NCBI GenBank assembly: GCA_913042205.1
Contig: CAJWIY010000020.1
Span: 1 to 33,307, forward strand
DNA: 33,307 nucleotides
Direction: 5' to 3'
From: an uncultured Gammaproteobacteria bacterium
GTDB taxonomy: Bacteria > Pseudomonadota > Gammaproteobacteria > Pseudomonadales > Litorivicinaceae
Shown: piece after piece, positions 7,281-16,944 of the stretch
How the letters are laid out: every line of letters begins with the position of its first letter
How positions within the stretch are numbered: the first letter of the stretch is position 1
The notes under the pieces: generated by a model
The model's database searches: none
What the model was told of the DNA's origin: nothing
What the model saw: only the letters and a program-made list of their open reading frames with translations
Made by a program: the position numbers and the translations under genes

Positions 7281-8603
7281 TCATAGGATGTACTGTGACA
7301 AATCTTCATCTTGACTAAGTTCCGTAAGGCGCGACTCGACATATTTTCGGTCAATTGTGACTGGTTCAGTGGCTATTTGGCCGGTTTGGAATAACAAATC
7401 CTCAAGAACCCGCTCAACCAGAGTATGCAGACGTCTAGCCCCTATATTTTCGGTAGTCTCGTTCACGCGAGCGGCAATTTCTGCGATCGCTTCAATACTG
7501 CTGTCTGCGAATTCAATAGTAATACCGTCCGTTTGCAGTAGTGCCTGATACTGCGTCACAAGAGAATGATCTGGTTCAGTGAGAATACGGGCAAAGTCAT
7601 CAGGTTTCAGTGCATCGAGTTCAACACGGATAGGCAGCCGACCCTGCAATTCCGGAACAAGATCTGATGGCTTTGACAAATGAAATGCCCCAGAGGCGAT
7701 AAACAAAATATGATCGGTTTTGACAGATCCAAATTTAGTTTGCACTGTTGTACCCTCGATCAAGGGAAGTAGGTCACGTTGGACACCTTCGCGACTAACA
7801 TCTGCGCCTTGGGCGTTTTCACGGCGACATACCTTGTCGATCTCATCTAAAAAGACAATACCGCGGCTTTCAACGTTGGCTATAGCCATTGACTTTATGT
7901 CGTCGTCTGAGATTAAGCGGGCCGCCTCTTCATCAATAATAGTCTTGTATGCATCCTTGATTGGCAGTTTCCGTCGCTTAGTATTGTTTTGACCGACTTT
8001 GGAAAACATGTCTTGCAGTTGGCTTGCCATGTCTTCCATACCCGGCGGTGTTAGGATATCAACGCCTACACCTGATGTTTTAACATCAATTTCAATTTCT
8101 TTATCATCCAACTCCCCTTCTCGTAATTTTTTTCGAAAGACCTGACGAGCGCCGCTATTATCAGATTGAATTGGCTGATCGCCTCTCGGAGGCGGAAGTA
8201 AAATGTCGAGGATTCGCTCCTCGGCACGATCTTCCGCCTGGTCACGGACATCAAGTAAAAGACGTTCGCGTTCATCTTTAATCGCAACGCCTGTGAGATC
8301 ACGAATAATTGATTCAACGTCGCGGCCCACGTAGCCGACTTCGGTGAATTTTGTTGCTTCGATCTTAATAAACGGAGCCTCAGCAAGCCGGGCTAGACGT
8401 CTCGCTATTTCGGTTTTACCTACGCCAGTAGGGCCAATCATCAAGATATTTTTTGGTGTGACTTCTTTGGCTAATTCTGATGAGAGCTTCATTCGACGCC
8501 AACGGTTGCGTAAGGCAATTGCTACAGCACGTTTTGCATCAGCTTGACCAATAATGTGCCGATCAAGCTGCGATACGATTTCTTGTGGTGAGAGGTCAGT
8601 CAT
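7281..8603 (-). CDS. hslU: HslU, ATPase subunit of the HslUV protease
   Basis: A 440-residue AAA+ unfoldase that feeds substrates into HslV. The Walker A motif GPTGVGKT is at 57-64, the pore-loop [10 protein letters not shown] follows EATKFTEV, an acidic I-domain insertion spans roughly 110-225, Walker B is FLDEIDK, and the C-terminus EDLSQYIL is the tail that inserts between HslV subunits. Length matches E. coli HslU (443). The ATG overlaps the end of hslV by eight bases, which should keep the two subunits coupled. In many gammaproteobacteria hslVU belongs to the sigma-32 heat-shock regulon; I did not see a convincing sigma-32 promoter next to hslV. Confidence 0.98.
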   Translation of the reverse strand: MTDLSPQEIVSQLDRHIIGQADAKRAVAIALRNRWRRMKLSSELAKEVTPKNILMIGPTGVGKTEIARRLARLAEAPFIKIEATKFTEVGYVGRDVESIIRDLTGVAIKDERERLLLDVRDQAEDRAEERILDILLPPPRGDQPIQSDNSGARQVFRKKLREGELDDKEIEIDVKTSGVGVDILTPPGMEDMASQLQDMFSKVGQNNTKRRKLPIKDAYKTIIDEEAARLISDDDIKSMAIANVESRGIVFLDEIDKVCRRENAQGADVSREGVQRDLLPLIEGTTVQTKFGSVKTDHILFIASGAFHLSKPSDLVPELQGRLPIRVELDALKPDDFARILTEPDHSLVTQYQALLQTDGITIEFADSSIEAIAEIAARVNETTENIGARRLHTLVERVLEDLLFQTGQIATEPVTIDRKYVESRLTELSQDEDLSQYIL

Positions 8604-9144
8604 GGGTTGTATTCAGTTCATCGATAGTAAAATTACTGTTTGTATAGATGCAGATCTCGCCAGTGACTTTCAGTGCCTCTTCAACAATCGCGCGTGCCGG
8701 AAGTTTAGTATTTCGGACAAGCGTGAGCGCTGCGGCTTGCGCAAATGGCCCTCCCGATCCGACGGCAATAATTCCATTTTCTGGCTCCATGACATCTCCG
8801 TTGCCGGTGATGATCAGAGATGTTTCGGTATCTGCAACCGCTAGGATTGCCTCTAGTTTTCGCAATATGCGGTCTTGTCGCCAGTCTTTTGCCAGTTCTA
8901 CCGCCGCTCTAGTTAGATTGCCTTGATGCCTCTCAAGCTTCGCATCGAATCGTTCAAATAGAGTGAAGGCATCAGCAGTGCCACCAGCAAAACCAGCAAG
9001 AACCTGATTGTTATAAAGACGTCTTACTTTCCTAGCATTGCCTTTCATCACGGTATTACCCAAGGTAACTTGTCCGTCACCACCGATGCAGACCTGATCA
9101 CCTCGTCGGACTGAGATAATCGTTGTCCCGTGAAATTGCCTCAT
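8596..9144 (-). CDS. hslV: HslV, peptidase subunit of the HslUV protease
   Basis: A 182-residue proteasome-beta-like threonine peptidase. The precursor begins MRQFHGTTI; removal of the first six residues exposes the catalytic N-terminal threonine. Further family features are GGDGQVTLG, the Lys of [26 protein letters not shown], and the [10 protein letters not shown] loop. It forms dodecamers capped by HslU hexamers in the cytoplasm. The gene starts two bases after the ftsN-like gene and overlaps hslU by eight bases. Confidence 0.98.
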   Translation of the reverse strand: MRQFHGTTIISVRRGDQVCIGGDGQVTLGNTVMKGNARKVRRLYNNQVLAGFAGGTADAFTLFERFDAKLERHQGNLTRAAVELAKDWRQDRILRKLEAILAVADTETSLIITGNGDVMEPENGIIAVGSGGPFAQAAALTLVRNTKLPARAIVEEALKVTGEICIYTNSNFTIDELNTTHD

Positions 9145-9146
9145 GT

Positions 9147-9740
9147 TTATTCCTTTCGCTCAAACGCGTTATAGCCGTTTTTTGTCAATGTATCGACTGT
9201 TGCCCGCATATCGCGAATAGTTTTGAATGGCCCAAGTATTAGTCGATACCATCCGCCATTGGTTTGACTTGGTGGGATCACTCGTGCTCTCAGATCTAAA
9301 AACAATAATGTAACCCGAGCGTCCTCTGCTGCCTCTGCGGTTCTGAATGAGGCGACTTGAATGACTGTACTCTTTAACTTCTCAGTGACAGCCTCATCAC
9401 TCGCCGCTCCTTCTGTCAGATCAATGGGGACTTCGCCAGAGATCAACAACTTATAAAAGGTATAAAAGTTTTCAGGCGCTTCTGGAACCTCTTGTTCAAT
9501 TGTAATGGCTCTTTCGGTTGCCGAAGAGGTGTTGGTTGAGGATGTTCGATTTGTTGGTTCAGAAATCGTTGGTTGAGGCGTATCTGTCGTTTCTATGTCC
9601 TTCGTAGTCTGGCTCAACCAAATCAAAATCACAACGACGACCCCAAGCAAAATAATGCTTAACGTAACCCCAACAGCAGCAGTCGAACTTTTTTTTTCAG
9701 TTCGTCGATGTCGTGATGCTTGCGTAGAGTAATCACGCAT
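9147..9740 (-). CDS. ftsN: FtsN-like cell-division protein with SPOR domain
   Basis: A 197-residue bitopic protein: a short cytoplasmic tail beginning MRDY (RDY is the FtsA-contacting motif of E. coli FtsN) with a basic patch RHRRTEKK, one membrane helix (about 21-42), a Ser/Thr/Pro-rich periplasmic linker, a FYTFYKLL motif (92-99) seen in many SPOR proteins of this group, and a C-terminal SPOR domain (about 122-196, [19 protein letters not shown] and [10 protein letters not shown]) that would bind denuded peptidoglycan at the septum. Position also supports FtsN: in E. coli ftsN directly precedes hslVU. It is shorter than E. coli FtsN (319). The start codon shares one base with the argS stop (TAATG). 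Whether it is the essential divisome trigger or a paralogue is not provable here. Confidence 0.8.
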   Translation of the reverse strand: MRDYSTQASRHRRTEKKSSTAAVGVTLSIILLGVVVVILIWLSQTTKDIETTDTPQPTISEPTNRTSSTNTSSATERAITIEQEVPEAPENFYTFYKLLISGEVPIDLTEGAASDEAVTEKLKSTVIQVASFRTAEAAEDARVTLLFLDLRARVIPPSQTNGGWYRLILGPFKTIRDMRATVDTLTKNGYNAFERKE

Positions 9741-11482
9741 TACATCGATCTCGGAGCACTGACACCAAGCAAAGAAAGTCCATTCCGAATGACAATCTGT
9801 ACGGCCTTTGCAAGTGCAAGTCTTGCATCCCTGGTCTCCAATGTTTCTACTAACAGCCGGCTACCGTTGTACCATCTGTGAAAATCAGCCGCTAAATCTT
9901 GCAGGTAATAACAGACAAGGTGGGCTTCCAAACCATCTGCTGCCCTTTCAATAACTTCAGGAAATCGACCAATAGTGGCCGCTAAATCTAGCTCTTCTTG
10001 GGTTGTTAAACCGGCCAAATGATTTATGCCGCGATTTTGATCAAATGGTGTGTCATTAATGCCTTCAAATACTCGACATATTCGGGCGTGAGCGTACTGC
10101 ACATAATATACCGGGTTATCTTTCGATCGGCTGGTAGCTAGTGATAAATCGAAATCAAGGTGTTGATCTGCCTTACGCATCACATAAAAGTAGCGGCAGG
10201 CATCGCGACCGATATCATCTCTTAGCTCCCTCAAAGTCACAAAAGAACCTGAACGGGTTGACATTTGCAGGCGTTCGCCATCTTTATACAAATTGGCAAA
10301 TTGAACCAAGCGGATAGTTAGTCGTCCTGCATCAAACCCGAGTGCTTGGGCAGCTGCTTTGATTCGCACTATGTAGCCGTGGTGGTCAGCGCCCCAGACA
10401 TAAATAATTCGGTCAAACCCGCGAGATAATTTATTGGCAATATAGGCGATATCACTCGTAAAATAAGTTGTCTTTCCATTCTCTCTTCGAACTACACGGT
10501 CTTTGTCATCGCCAAAGTCAGTGGACTTAAACCATAAAGCACCAGCTTTTTCGTAGAGATGTCCATGGTTCTCGAGTTTTGCGATTACCATGTCGATCTC
10601 ACCAGAGCTCACAAGTGATTTTTCACTGAACCACTGATCGAAGTTTGCACCAAATGCAGACAGATCGTCTTCGATATCAGAAAGAATCGCTGAGAGCGCA
10701 AGATTGAATGGCTGCCACCATTCTTCACCGAGACAGTGCTTACTATTCTGAATGAGTCCATCAATGTGTGCGTCTTTTGTTTCTTCTGAGTCGGCTATTA
10801 CATTTTTTAGCAGCTCATCAAACGTGATATTGGAGGAAATACTTGAATTCTGTAATAGCCGCTCGCCGAGGTCTGAGATGTAATGACCTCGGTAGCCTGC
10901 TGATGGAAAAATAATGCGCTGGCCAGTATTTTCCAGGTACCGTAAAAAAACACTGACTGCCAGGATGTCCATCTGTCGACCTGCGTCGTTGACATAATAT
11001 TCTGCTTCCACGTCATGTCCACGAGCTCTGAGCAGGTTCACGAGCGTGGCACCATATGCGGCCCCTCGGCCGTGGCCGACATGCAAGGGCCCCGTTGGAT
11101 TGGCCGATACATATTCAACCTGGATCCGCTTGTTGGTGTAACTATGATGTCCGAATTGTTCATTATCCTCGAGACAATTGATTACCGGTCCGAAAGTGAT
11201 CTCTTGCGCTAGGCACAGATTGATAAATCCAGGACCTGCGATTTCTATGTTACGGATTATCTTGGATGGAGGTAACTTATCGATTATAACTTCGGCCATT
11301 TTGCGCGGGGCCATTTGAGCAGCTTTGGCGTGCATCATGGCAACATTTGTTGCCAAATGCCCATGTGCGGGATCGCGAGTATTTTCGATCTGCACAACCC
11401 TCCGATCAGTTGCCTGAATGATGTCTTCTTCAATGAGTTGATCGAGCGCTTGTTCGAATAGCGCAGCGACAGCGTCCTTCAT
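9740..11482 (-). CDS. argS: Arginyl-tRNA synthetase
   Basis: A 580-residue class I synthetase that charges tRNA-Arg. Visible: the N-terminal additional domain (NVAMMHAKAAQMAPRKMAE); the HIGH-type signature HVGHGRGAAYG (134-144) preceded by VEYVSANPTGPL; the central block VWGADHHGYIVRIKAA; the KMSKS-equivalent RLQMSTRSGSFV; and the C-terminal anticodon-binding helix bundle with VQYAHARICRVFE. Length matches E. coli ArgS (577). The lysine of KMSKS is absent, as is usual for ArgRS. The ATG at 11482 is preceded by GGAGAG. It lies 33 bases after priA on the same strand. Confidence 0.98.
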   Translation of the reverse strand: MKDAVAALFEQALDQLIEEDIIQATDRRVVQIENTRDPAHGHLATNVAMMHAKAAQMAPRKMAEVIIDKLPPSKIIRNIEIAGPGFINLCLAQEITFGPVINCLEDNEQFGHHSYTNKRIQVEYVSANPTGPLHVGHGRGAAYGATLVNLLRARGHDVEAEYYVNDAGRQMDILAVSVFLRYLENTGQRIIFPSAGYRGHYISDLGERLLQNSSISSNITFDELLKNVIADSEETKDAHIDGLIQNSKHCLGEEWWQPFNLALSAILSDIEDDLSAFGANFDQWFSEKSLVSSGEIDMVIAKLENHGHLYEKAGALWFKSTDFGDDKDRVVRRENGKTTYFTSDIAYIANKLSRGFDRIIYVWGADHHGYIVRIKAAAQALGFDAGRLTIRLVQFANLYKDGERLQMSTRSGSFVTLRELRDDIGRDACRYFYVMRKADQHLDFDLSLATSRSKDNPVYYVQYAHARICRVFEGINDTPFDQNRGINHLAGLTTQEELDLAATIGRFPEVIERAADGLEAHLVCYYLQDLAADFHRWYNGSRLLVETLETRDARLALAKAVQIVIRNGLSLLGVSAPRSM

Positions 11483-11515
11483 GATGTCTCTCCGGTTGAG
11501 GGCGCGAGTGTAGCA

Positions 11516-13477
11516 TCACCAAAGATCACGGGGGTCAACATCTAGCTGAATCAAAGCTTTTCCACACCTCTTATACGCCCATGGGCCGGTTGCCTCCAAA
11601 ACCCACTGAACTACTGCACGCTTGCCAAGGATTAGCAATTGTCCGTGATATTGGCGATTACGGCGTTCCATCGGAGCCGGAGCTGGCCCTAAGATCTTGA
11701 CCGGGCTATTCAACGCTTGGATCTGTTGGGCGATATCATCAAGGGCATTAAAAACGGGCGAAAGTGCTGTAGCTCGGGCGGTAATCAAAGCCAAGTGTGA
11801 GCTTGGCGGCCAGTCAAATAGCGCTCGCTCAGCAATCATTGCAGTTGCAATCTGGTCATAGTCTTGCTTAAGGATACGTGTAATCCAGTCCGAATCAGGC
11901 TGGTGGGTCTGGATTAGTACTTGGCCACGATCTTCGTATCGTCCAGCTCGGCCAGCCACTTGCGTGAGAAGTTGAACGAAGTGTTCAACAGATCGAAAAT
12001 CTGCACTGTATAGCCCCTGATCCGCATCAGCCACAACGACTGTTGATAGTTTTTTGAAGTCATGGCCTTTGGCGAGCATTTGAGTCCCAACCATAATACA
12101 GGGGTCGCCGCGGATAACAGGTTCCAGCAGCCTTTGAAAGGCTCGTCTACGTGTTGTGGTATCGCGATCAAAACGAATAATGGGGATATCAGAAAATGAT
12201 ACTGATAGCGCTTCTTCGAGGCGCTCGGTTCCCTGCCCAATAGCCAGTAAATTTGTACCAGCGCATTCCGGGCATACGTTAGGCTTTTTTAGACGGTGAT
12301 CGCAGTGATGGCACCACAGACAATCTGGTTGTCTATGCAAGGTGGGCCTACCGTCGCAATGTTTACATCCCGGCATCCAACCACAGTCTGTGCACATTAA
12401 AATGGGCGAGTACCCCCGACGATTTAAGAAAACCAGAACTTGTCGCCCGCAATCGATTGTCTGCCGAATCGCCCGACGTGATGCGTCAGTTAATCCATCT
12501 CTTGGTTTGTCTTGACGCGCATCAATAAGACGAATGTATGGTGCGGGTCTTTGGCTTGGGCGAGAAGATAACCGCAGTCGTTTGTATTTTCCAAGCTCTG
12601 CTCTATGCCAAGTCTCCAGTGACGGTGTTGCCGAAGACAACACCACAGGGATCCCGCGTTGTTGGGCCCTAACAACCGCTAGATCGCGAGCTGAATATCG
12701 GCATCCCTCTTGATTTTTATACGCGCCATCGTGTTCTTCGTCAATTAGAATCAAACCTAGGCGAGGCATCGGGGTGAAAAGCGTAGACCGTGTCCCAATT
12801 AACACGTCAGCAGCACCATCTAAGGCCGCCACAAAGGCTCTGGCCCGTGCTCCGTCGGCGAGGCCAGAATGAGAAACAGCAAGCTGACCATCCAGTTGCT
12901 CCCGAATTCGTTCCACCATTTGACCGGTGAGTCCGATCTCAGGAACAAGCAATAAGACCTGCTGTTTTCGTGCTATCGTCCTGCGAATCAATTCAGAAAA
13001 GATTTGCGTTTTACCACTTCCTGTGACCCCTTGCAGAAGGAAGCATTGAAAGCTTTGATAAGCTTCCTCAACGGATTGGATGGCCTTGGATTGCTCGTTG
13101 GTTATTTGATGAGCGCAAGGTCGTGCGAGTCCCGATTCTGTCTTTGCTCTGGGCAATGGTCTTCCCCTTCGAATCGGAGCTGGGAGACTGGATAGTAAAA
13201 AATCCCCCAGCGGGGCTTTATAATAGTCCGACGCAAATTGAACCAAAGCTTGTTGTTCTTCACTGATAATTGAATGCTCATCAATTATAGACAAAATGGG
13301 TTTGATGATTTTTAGAGTCTCAGGCTTTTCGGTTTTGCCTTCGGTTATTCCTATAATTTCACGAGATCCAAGCGCTACTCGGACCCGCACACCCGCATTG
13401 ATTGGGGTCTCCGACGCATAGATGAGCGGCTCGAAAAAAGGACCGGGAACAAAAACTTTGATGAAAAAGCTTGGCAT
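11516..13477 (-). CDS. priA: Primosomal helicase PriA, lacking the winged-helix region
   Basis: A 653-residue superfamily 2 helicase that restarts stalled replication forks. Visible: 3'-DNA-end binding domain (1-105: SFFIKVFVPGPFFEPLIY, FASDYYKAPLGDFL, LPAPIRRGRPLP); Walker A GVTGSGKT (150-157); DEEH box in LILIDEEHDGAYKN; the two-zinc cysteine cluster from CTDCGWMPGCKHC to CPECAG; helicase motifs IMVGTQMLAKGHDF and QVAGRAGR; and a C-terminal domain. The ATG at 13477 is chosen because the family N-terminus begins there; the frame runs 30 codons further up without homology. Only about 16 residues join RGRPLP to the ITNEQSKAI start of the helicase; E. coli PriA (732) has a winged-helix domain there and its Walker A lysine is Lys230 against Lys156 here. 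Confidence 0.95.
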   Translation of the reverse strand: MPSFFIKVFVPGPFFEPLIYASETPINAGVRVRVALGSREIIGITEGKTEKPETLKIIKPILSIIDEHSIISEEQQALVQFASDYYKAPLGDFLLSSLPAPIRRGRPLPRAKTESGLARPCAHQITNEQSKAIQSVEEAYQSFQCFLLQGVTGSGKTQIFSELIRRTIARKQQVLLLVPEIGLTGQMVERIREQLDGQLAVSHSGLADGARARAFVAALDGAADVLIGTRSTLFTPMPRLGLILIDEEHDGAYKNQEGCRYSARDLAVVRAQQRGIPVVLSSATPSLETWHRAELGKYKRLRLSSRPSQRPAPYIRLIDARQDKPRDGLTDASRRAIRQTIDCGRQVLVFLNRRGYSPILMCTDCGWMPGCKHCDGRPTLHRQPDCLWCHHCDHRLKKPNVCPECAGTNLLAIGQGTERLEEALSVSFSDIPIIRFDRDTTTRRRAFQRLLEPVIRGDPCIMVGTQMLAKGHDFKKLSTVVVADADQGLYSADFRSVEHFVQLLTQVAGRAGRYEDRGQVLIQTHQPDSDWITRILKQDYDQIATAMIAERALFDWPPSSHLALITARATALSPVFNALDDIAQQIQALNSPVKILGPAPAPMERRNRQYHGQLLILGKRAVVQWVLEATGPWAYKRCGKALIQLDVDPRDLW

Positions 13478-13590
13478 AGGCTTCCTTGATCGCCTTAGTT
13501 TTTGATAACATACGCCGCCCACTATTGGTGCGGTACTTAACGCGCCGGGTGGTTGGGGAGGCGACATCGAGTATACAGAGGATAAAACAG

Positions 13591-13806
13591 ATGAGAGTTG
13601 ATATTCATCCAGCCTATTCAGACGTTAAGGTCACTTGTTCATGCGGGGCGGTTTACGAAACACGCTCAACAAAGGGAGAGGACTTTACCGTAGATGTATG
13701 TCAAGAGTGTCACCCCTTTTACACTGGGAAACAGAAGGTTCTCGACACCGGAGGTCGTATTGACCGCTTTAATAAGCGGTTTGGTGGACGCGCTATTTCG
13801 AACTAA
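13591..13806 (+). CDS. rpmE: 50S ribosomal protein L31 (zinc-binding form)
   Basis: A 71-residue L31 that helps bridge the large and small ribosomal subunits. It is the cysteine-containing (C+) form: Cys16, Cys18, Cys37 and Cys40 are present (CSC and CQEC) and should bind zinc, so it is the RpmE type rather than the zinc-independent YkgM/RpmE2 type. The frame is open further upstream, but the ATG at 13591 has AGAGGA eight bases upstream and gives the family N-terminus (MRVDIHP). It is divergent from priA, with 113 bases between the two starts; I saw no clear promoter in that gap. This arrangement is the classic rpmE/priA divergence. Confidence 0.97.
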   Translation: MRVDIHPAYSDVKVTCSCGAVYETRSTKGEDFTVDVCQECHPFYTGKQKVLDTGGRIDRFNKRFGGRAISN

Positions 13807-14536
13807 AATAAGTGTCAAGGGGACTTTTCTAGTGACCCTTGCGTTCTCGAGTGTGGTTTTCGCTGAGTTGTGTCCAACCCCAAAAAGGTTGTCCCCTGAA
13901 TTTGGAATCAATCGGGTCATTGACGGGGATACTGTCCTGTTCGACGATGGATCACGCGTGCGTTTAACTGGCTTCAATTCTTTCGAACTTAAAGATTCGG
14001 GTTGGAAAGGTCGATCCGCGCGAGAGGCCAAGCGAAAAGTTACAGAGTGGTTATCAAGAAAAAAAGTTCGTCTCACACCATGGCCGGCAGCTATGGATCG
14101 GTATGGTCGATTGCTCGGAAATTTGTGGTTGGATAATAAGTATGTTGGCGAATTACTGGTTTCTGAGGGTCTCGCCTTAGCGGTATCAGTCCCGCCCCAA
14201 AATAAATTGGCAAGTTGCTTGTCTTCTCTTGAGTGGGTTGCTCGTAAGGCGAGGAAAGGTTTTTGGTCGCTTGGTCAGTTGCCAGAGCGTATTCAAGCAA
14301 TGGACAAAAATGGTTTTCGATTTGGGGTGGGTAGTGTGACCAAGATCATCGATTCCAAGTCCTTTATATTAGACAGTCGCCTTCGTGTTGTTTTACCTCA
14401 GGCAGATCCAAATGTGCGTATCGGAGTCCGTTTTGAGGTCCGAGGATGGGTTTCTAAGTCTCCGCAGTGGTTGCAAAACGAGGCTCCATGGACCCTTAAA
14501 TTAAAGGATGTGGCCAATAAGGTCCGTGTGTTTTAA
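13784..14536 (+). CDS. Exported staphylococcal-nuclease-type (SNase/TNase) endonuclease
   Basis: About 250 residues if it starts at the GTG at 13784, which overlaps the end of rpmE by 23 bases in another frame. That start gives a signal peptide-like N-terminus: basic residues (Arg6, Lys8, Lys12), a hydrophobic core, and a VFA cleavage site near 27. The SNase domain spans about 43-162: [10 protein letters not shown] (44-53, metal-binding Asp), [10 protein letters not shown] (Arg60 and Glu68 match the catalytic Arg35 and Glu43 of S. aureus nuclease), and DRYGRLLG (Arg109 matching Arg87). A further C-terminal domain of about 70 residues ([16 protein letters not shown] to the end) is unassigned. 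Expected to cut DNA or RNA outside the cytoplasm. Pseudomonas carries a nuclease gene at the same place beside rpmE. The exact start is uncertain; the frame is open back to 13694. The 3' end overlaps mrcA by four bases. Confidence 0.8.
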   Translation: MDALFRTKISVKGTFLVTLAFSSVVFAELCPTPKRLSPEFGINRVIDGDTVLFDDGSRVRLTGFNSFELKDSGWKGRSAREAKRKVTEWLSRKKVRLTPWPAAMDRYGRLLGNLWLDNKYVGELLVSEGLALAVSVPPQNKLASCLSSLEWVARKARKGFWSLGQLPERIQAMDKNGFRFGVGSVTKIIDSKSFILDSRLRVVLPQADPNVRIGVRFEVRGWVSKSPQWLQNEAPWTLKLKDVANKVRVF

Positions 14537-16944
14537 AACAATTGTTGCGGCGTTTTAAGCGATTTGCCGTCATTCGCCGGTATTATTGTTTCGGGCAACG
14601 GTTCCCTCGGGGGATTTTCTAGCAAGAAATATTCGCGCATCGTATCCTTTTGGGATGCGCGTGCTTTGGCCCCTGTCTCTGGATCGATTCGGGTAGCTAC
14701 GACACCAGTTGGTAGTTGAGACATGTCCTCTTGAATATCCTTCAAAGCGTGTTTCATGAACTCAATCCATATTGGGAGAGCGGCACGACCACCGAACTCT
14801 GACCGTCCCAAGGTTCTCGGTTGATCAAAACCGACCCAGACAGATGCCACGATTCCTTTTTGATAACCATTGAACCACGCGTCGACCTGATCATTGGTGG
14901 TTCCCGTTTTTCCTGCGAGGTCAGATCGCTTTAGCGATTTTGCTTTTTTTGCCGTGCCTCTTTGTACGACATCCTTCAACATGTCGTTGATCAGGAAGTG
15001 GATTCGTTCGTCAATCACTCTTGGCGCGATTCTTTTTGTGTAGTTTGCCTCAGATAAATCCGTCTTTACGGGACGAATTCGGTTATCGAAGGCAAGATCA
15101 ACAGATACGGGACGTCCATCACACTCAATTTTGCAGATGCTGACAGGCGTAGTTTGATAGAGTACAGAGCCGTCTGCGGATTCGATACGACCTATGAGAT
15201 GATTTTTTACTTGGAACCCGCCGTTGGCAAAGATGGCGTATATTTCCGCCATATCCAGCGGAGTGAGAGATGCTGTCCCTAAGGAGATGGAAAGATTTCT
15301 TGGAAGTTTTGCGGCGTCGACCCCAAAACGCTCAGCGATATCGATAATTCGGCTTACACCTAGCTCTCGAACAAGGCGAACGGACACTAAGTTACGGGAT
15401 CTGTATAGTGCAGTGCGAAGTCGTGTTGGTCCAAGAAACGTGCCGCCAGAGTTTTGTGGTCGCCAATCGGTTGCCCCCTCCGTCTGATCAAATACAACTG
15501 GCGCGTCATTTACGAGTGTTGCAGGTGTCATTCCCGATTCGAGCGCGGCGGTGTAGATGAGAGGTTTGATTCCTGAGCCGACCAAACGACCGCCCTGAGT
15601 TGCACGATTGAATTTTGATTCGAAATAGTTGAAGCCGCCAATCATTGCTTGAATGGCGCCGGTATTTGGATTTAGAGCCACAAATCCTGACTCCACCTCT
15701 GGTTTTTGTGCGAGCCACCATTTGTTCTCATCTCTTAAGACCCGAATAAGATCCCCAGGCGCTACCAAAGCCCGAGCATCTGTGATTTCCGGACCAATAG
15801 AATTGACGCTTTTGTATTCACGTGCCCATCTATATCCGTCCTTTTCGATCGTAACTGATCGTTCATCGGAGGTAACGGCCCGGATTGTTTTCTCGGTGAC
15901 AGATACGACTACGGCAGGCTTTAACGGACCAATCTCTTCAACATTCTTTAACTGTCGTTTCCAATCAAACAGCGCAGTTCCGGAGAGAGTCCGCTCAGCA
16001 CCTCGCCATCCATGACGTCGGTCGTAGTCCATCAGGCCACGGATTACAGCATTCTGGGCGTATCTCTGGTAATCACCGCGAATTGTTGTAAATACTCGCA
16101 GACCATCCGTATAAGCGCGGTCGTCAAAGATTTCAAGTGCAACCCTTCTGGCTTCTTCGGCAACATAGGGTGCGGTTAGATCTAGGTGAACACCATGTAA
16201 TGACGCGGTTACGGGATCTTGGATTGCTATTTCAAAATCGTACTTTTCAATGAATTTAAGACTGAGCATGCGTTTTAAAATCCAGTCACGACGTTCTTTA
16301 GCTCGTTCCGGGTTTGCGATTGGATTATATTTTGAAGGGGCTTTCGGCAGGCCCGCGATCATTGCTGACTGTGCCAGAGTTAATTCATCAAGGTTTTTTC
16401 CATAATAAATTTGTGCCGCAGCATTTACGCCGTATGCCCGGTGACCGAGAAAAATCACGTTAAAATAAAGTTCGAGTATTTCGTCTTTGGTAAGTGTTTT
16501 CTCAATTTCGAGAGCGAGCAGAATTTCACGAAATTTGCGGGCGAAGGTTCGTTCGTGGGTCAAAAAATAGTTTTTGGCTACCTGCATCGTGATCGTTGAG
16601 CCGCCTGATTGAATTTGGCCGCTAGAGACGAGCTGCCAAGCCGCGCGAGCGAGGCCAAAGGGGTCAATACCGACATGATCTCTGAAATTGTCATCTTCGG
16701 CTGCTAGGAATGCGCGAATAAGATCTAGTGGAACCTCGTTAATACTAACTGGATCTCGATGTTTTTCACCAAACTGCGCGATAAGTTGTTTGTCGGCTGT
16801 AAATATTTGTAACGGTGTTTGTAATTTTACGGTACGAAGCGATTCAACATCCGGTAGACCCGGCTTCAAGTAAACATAGCCACCAATTACAACGGCCGTT
16901 GCGAGAATGGCTGTGGTTAATCCAAGACCGATCAGAAAGCGCAT
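14533..16944 (-). CDS. mrcA: Penicillin-binding protein 1A (bifunctional peptidoglycan synthase)
   Basis: About 803 residues from the ATG at 16944. A membrane anchor (about 3-25) is followed by the glycosyltransferase domain (catalytic Glu83 in EDDNF, then GGSTITMQVAKN, RKFREILLALEIE, AQSAMIAGLPKAPSKYNP), a linker region with an OB-like insertion, and the transpeptidase domain with the SxxK motif SGIK (Ser457-Lys460), SRN (516-518) and KTG (679-681). It polymerises and cross-links peptidoglycan. The start is ambiguous: ATG at 16944 (preceded by TGGGG) and ATG at 16953 are both plausible; the TTG at 16995 is not needed. The gene is divergent from aroK with no pil genes between them, and its 3' end overlaps the convergent nuclease gene by four bases. 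Confidence 0.95.
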   Translation of the reverse strand: MRFLIGLGLTTAILATAVVIGGYVYLKPGLPDVESLRTVKLQTPLQIFTADKQLIAQFGEKHRDPVSINEVPLDLIRAFLAAEDDNFRDHVGIDPFGLARAAWQLVSSGQIQSGGSTITMQVAKNYFLTHERTFARKFREILLALEIEKTLTKDEILELYFNVIFLGHRAYGVNAAAQIYYGKNLDELTLAQSAMIAGLPKAPSKYNPIANPERAKERRDWILKRMLSLKFIEKYDFEIAIQDPVTASLHGVHLDLTAPYVAEEARRVALEIFDDRAYTDGLRVFTTIRGDYQRYAQNAVIRGLMDYDRRHGWRGAERTLSGTALFDWKRQLKNVEEIGPLKPAVVVSVTEKTIRAVTSDERSVTIEKDGYRWAREYKSVNSIGPEITDARALVAPGDLIRVLRDENKWWLAQKPEVESGFVALNPNTGAIQAMIGGFNYFESKFNRATQGGRLVGSGIKPLIYTAALESGMTPATLVNDAPVVFDQTEGATDWRPQNSGGTFLGPTRLRTALYRSRNLVSVRLVRELGVSRIIDIAERFGVDAAKLPRNLSISLGTASLTPLDMAEIYAIFANGGFQVKNHLIGRIESADGSVLYQTTPVSICKIECDGRPVSVDLAFDNRIRPVKTDLSEANYTKRIAPRVIDERIHFLINDMLKDVVQRGTAKKAKSLKRSDLAGKTGTTNDQVDAWFNGYQKGIVASVWVGFDQPRTLGRSEFGGRAALPIWIEFMKHALKDIQEDMSQLPTGVVATRIDPETGAKARASQKDTMREYFLLENPPREPLPETIIPANDGKSLKTPQQLF

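Noticed and set aside
8066-8386. 106-codon frame within hslU on the same strand
   Set aside because: It is an out-of-frame shadow of the hslU I-domain region with low-complexity Leu/Lys/Arg content.
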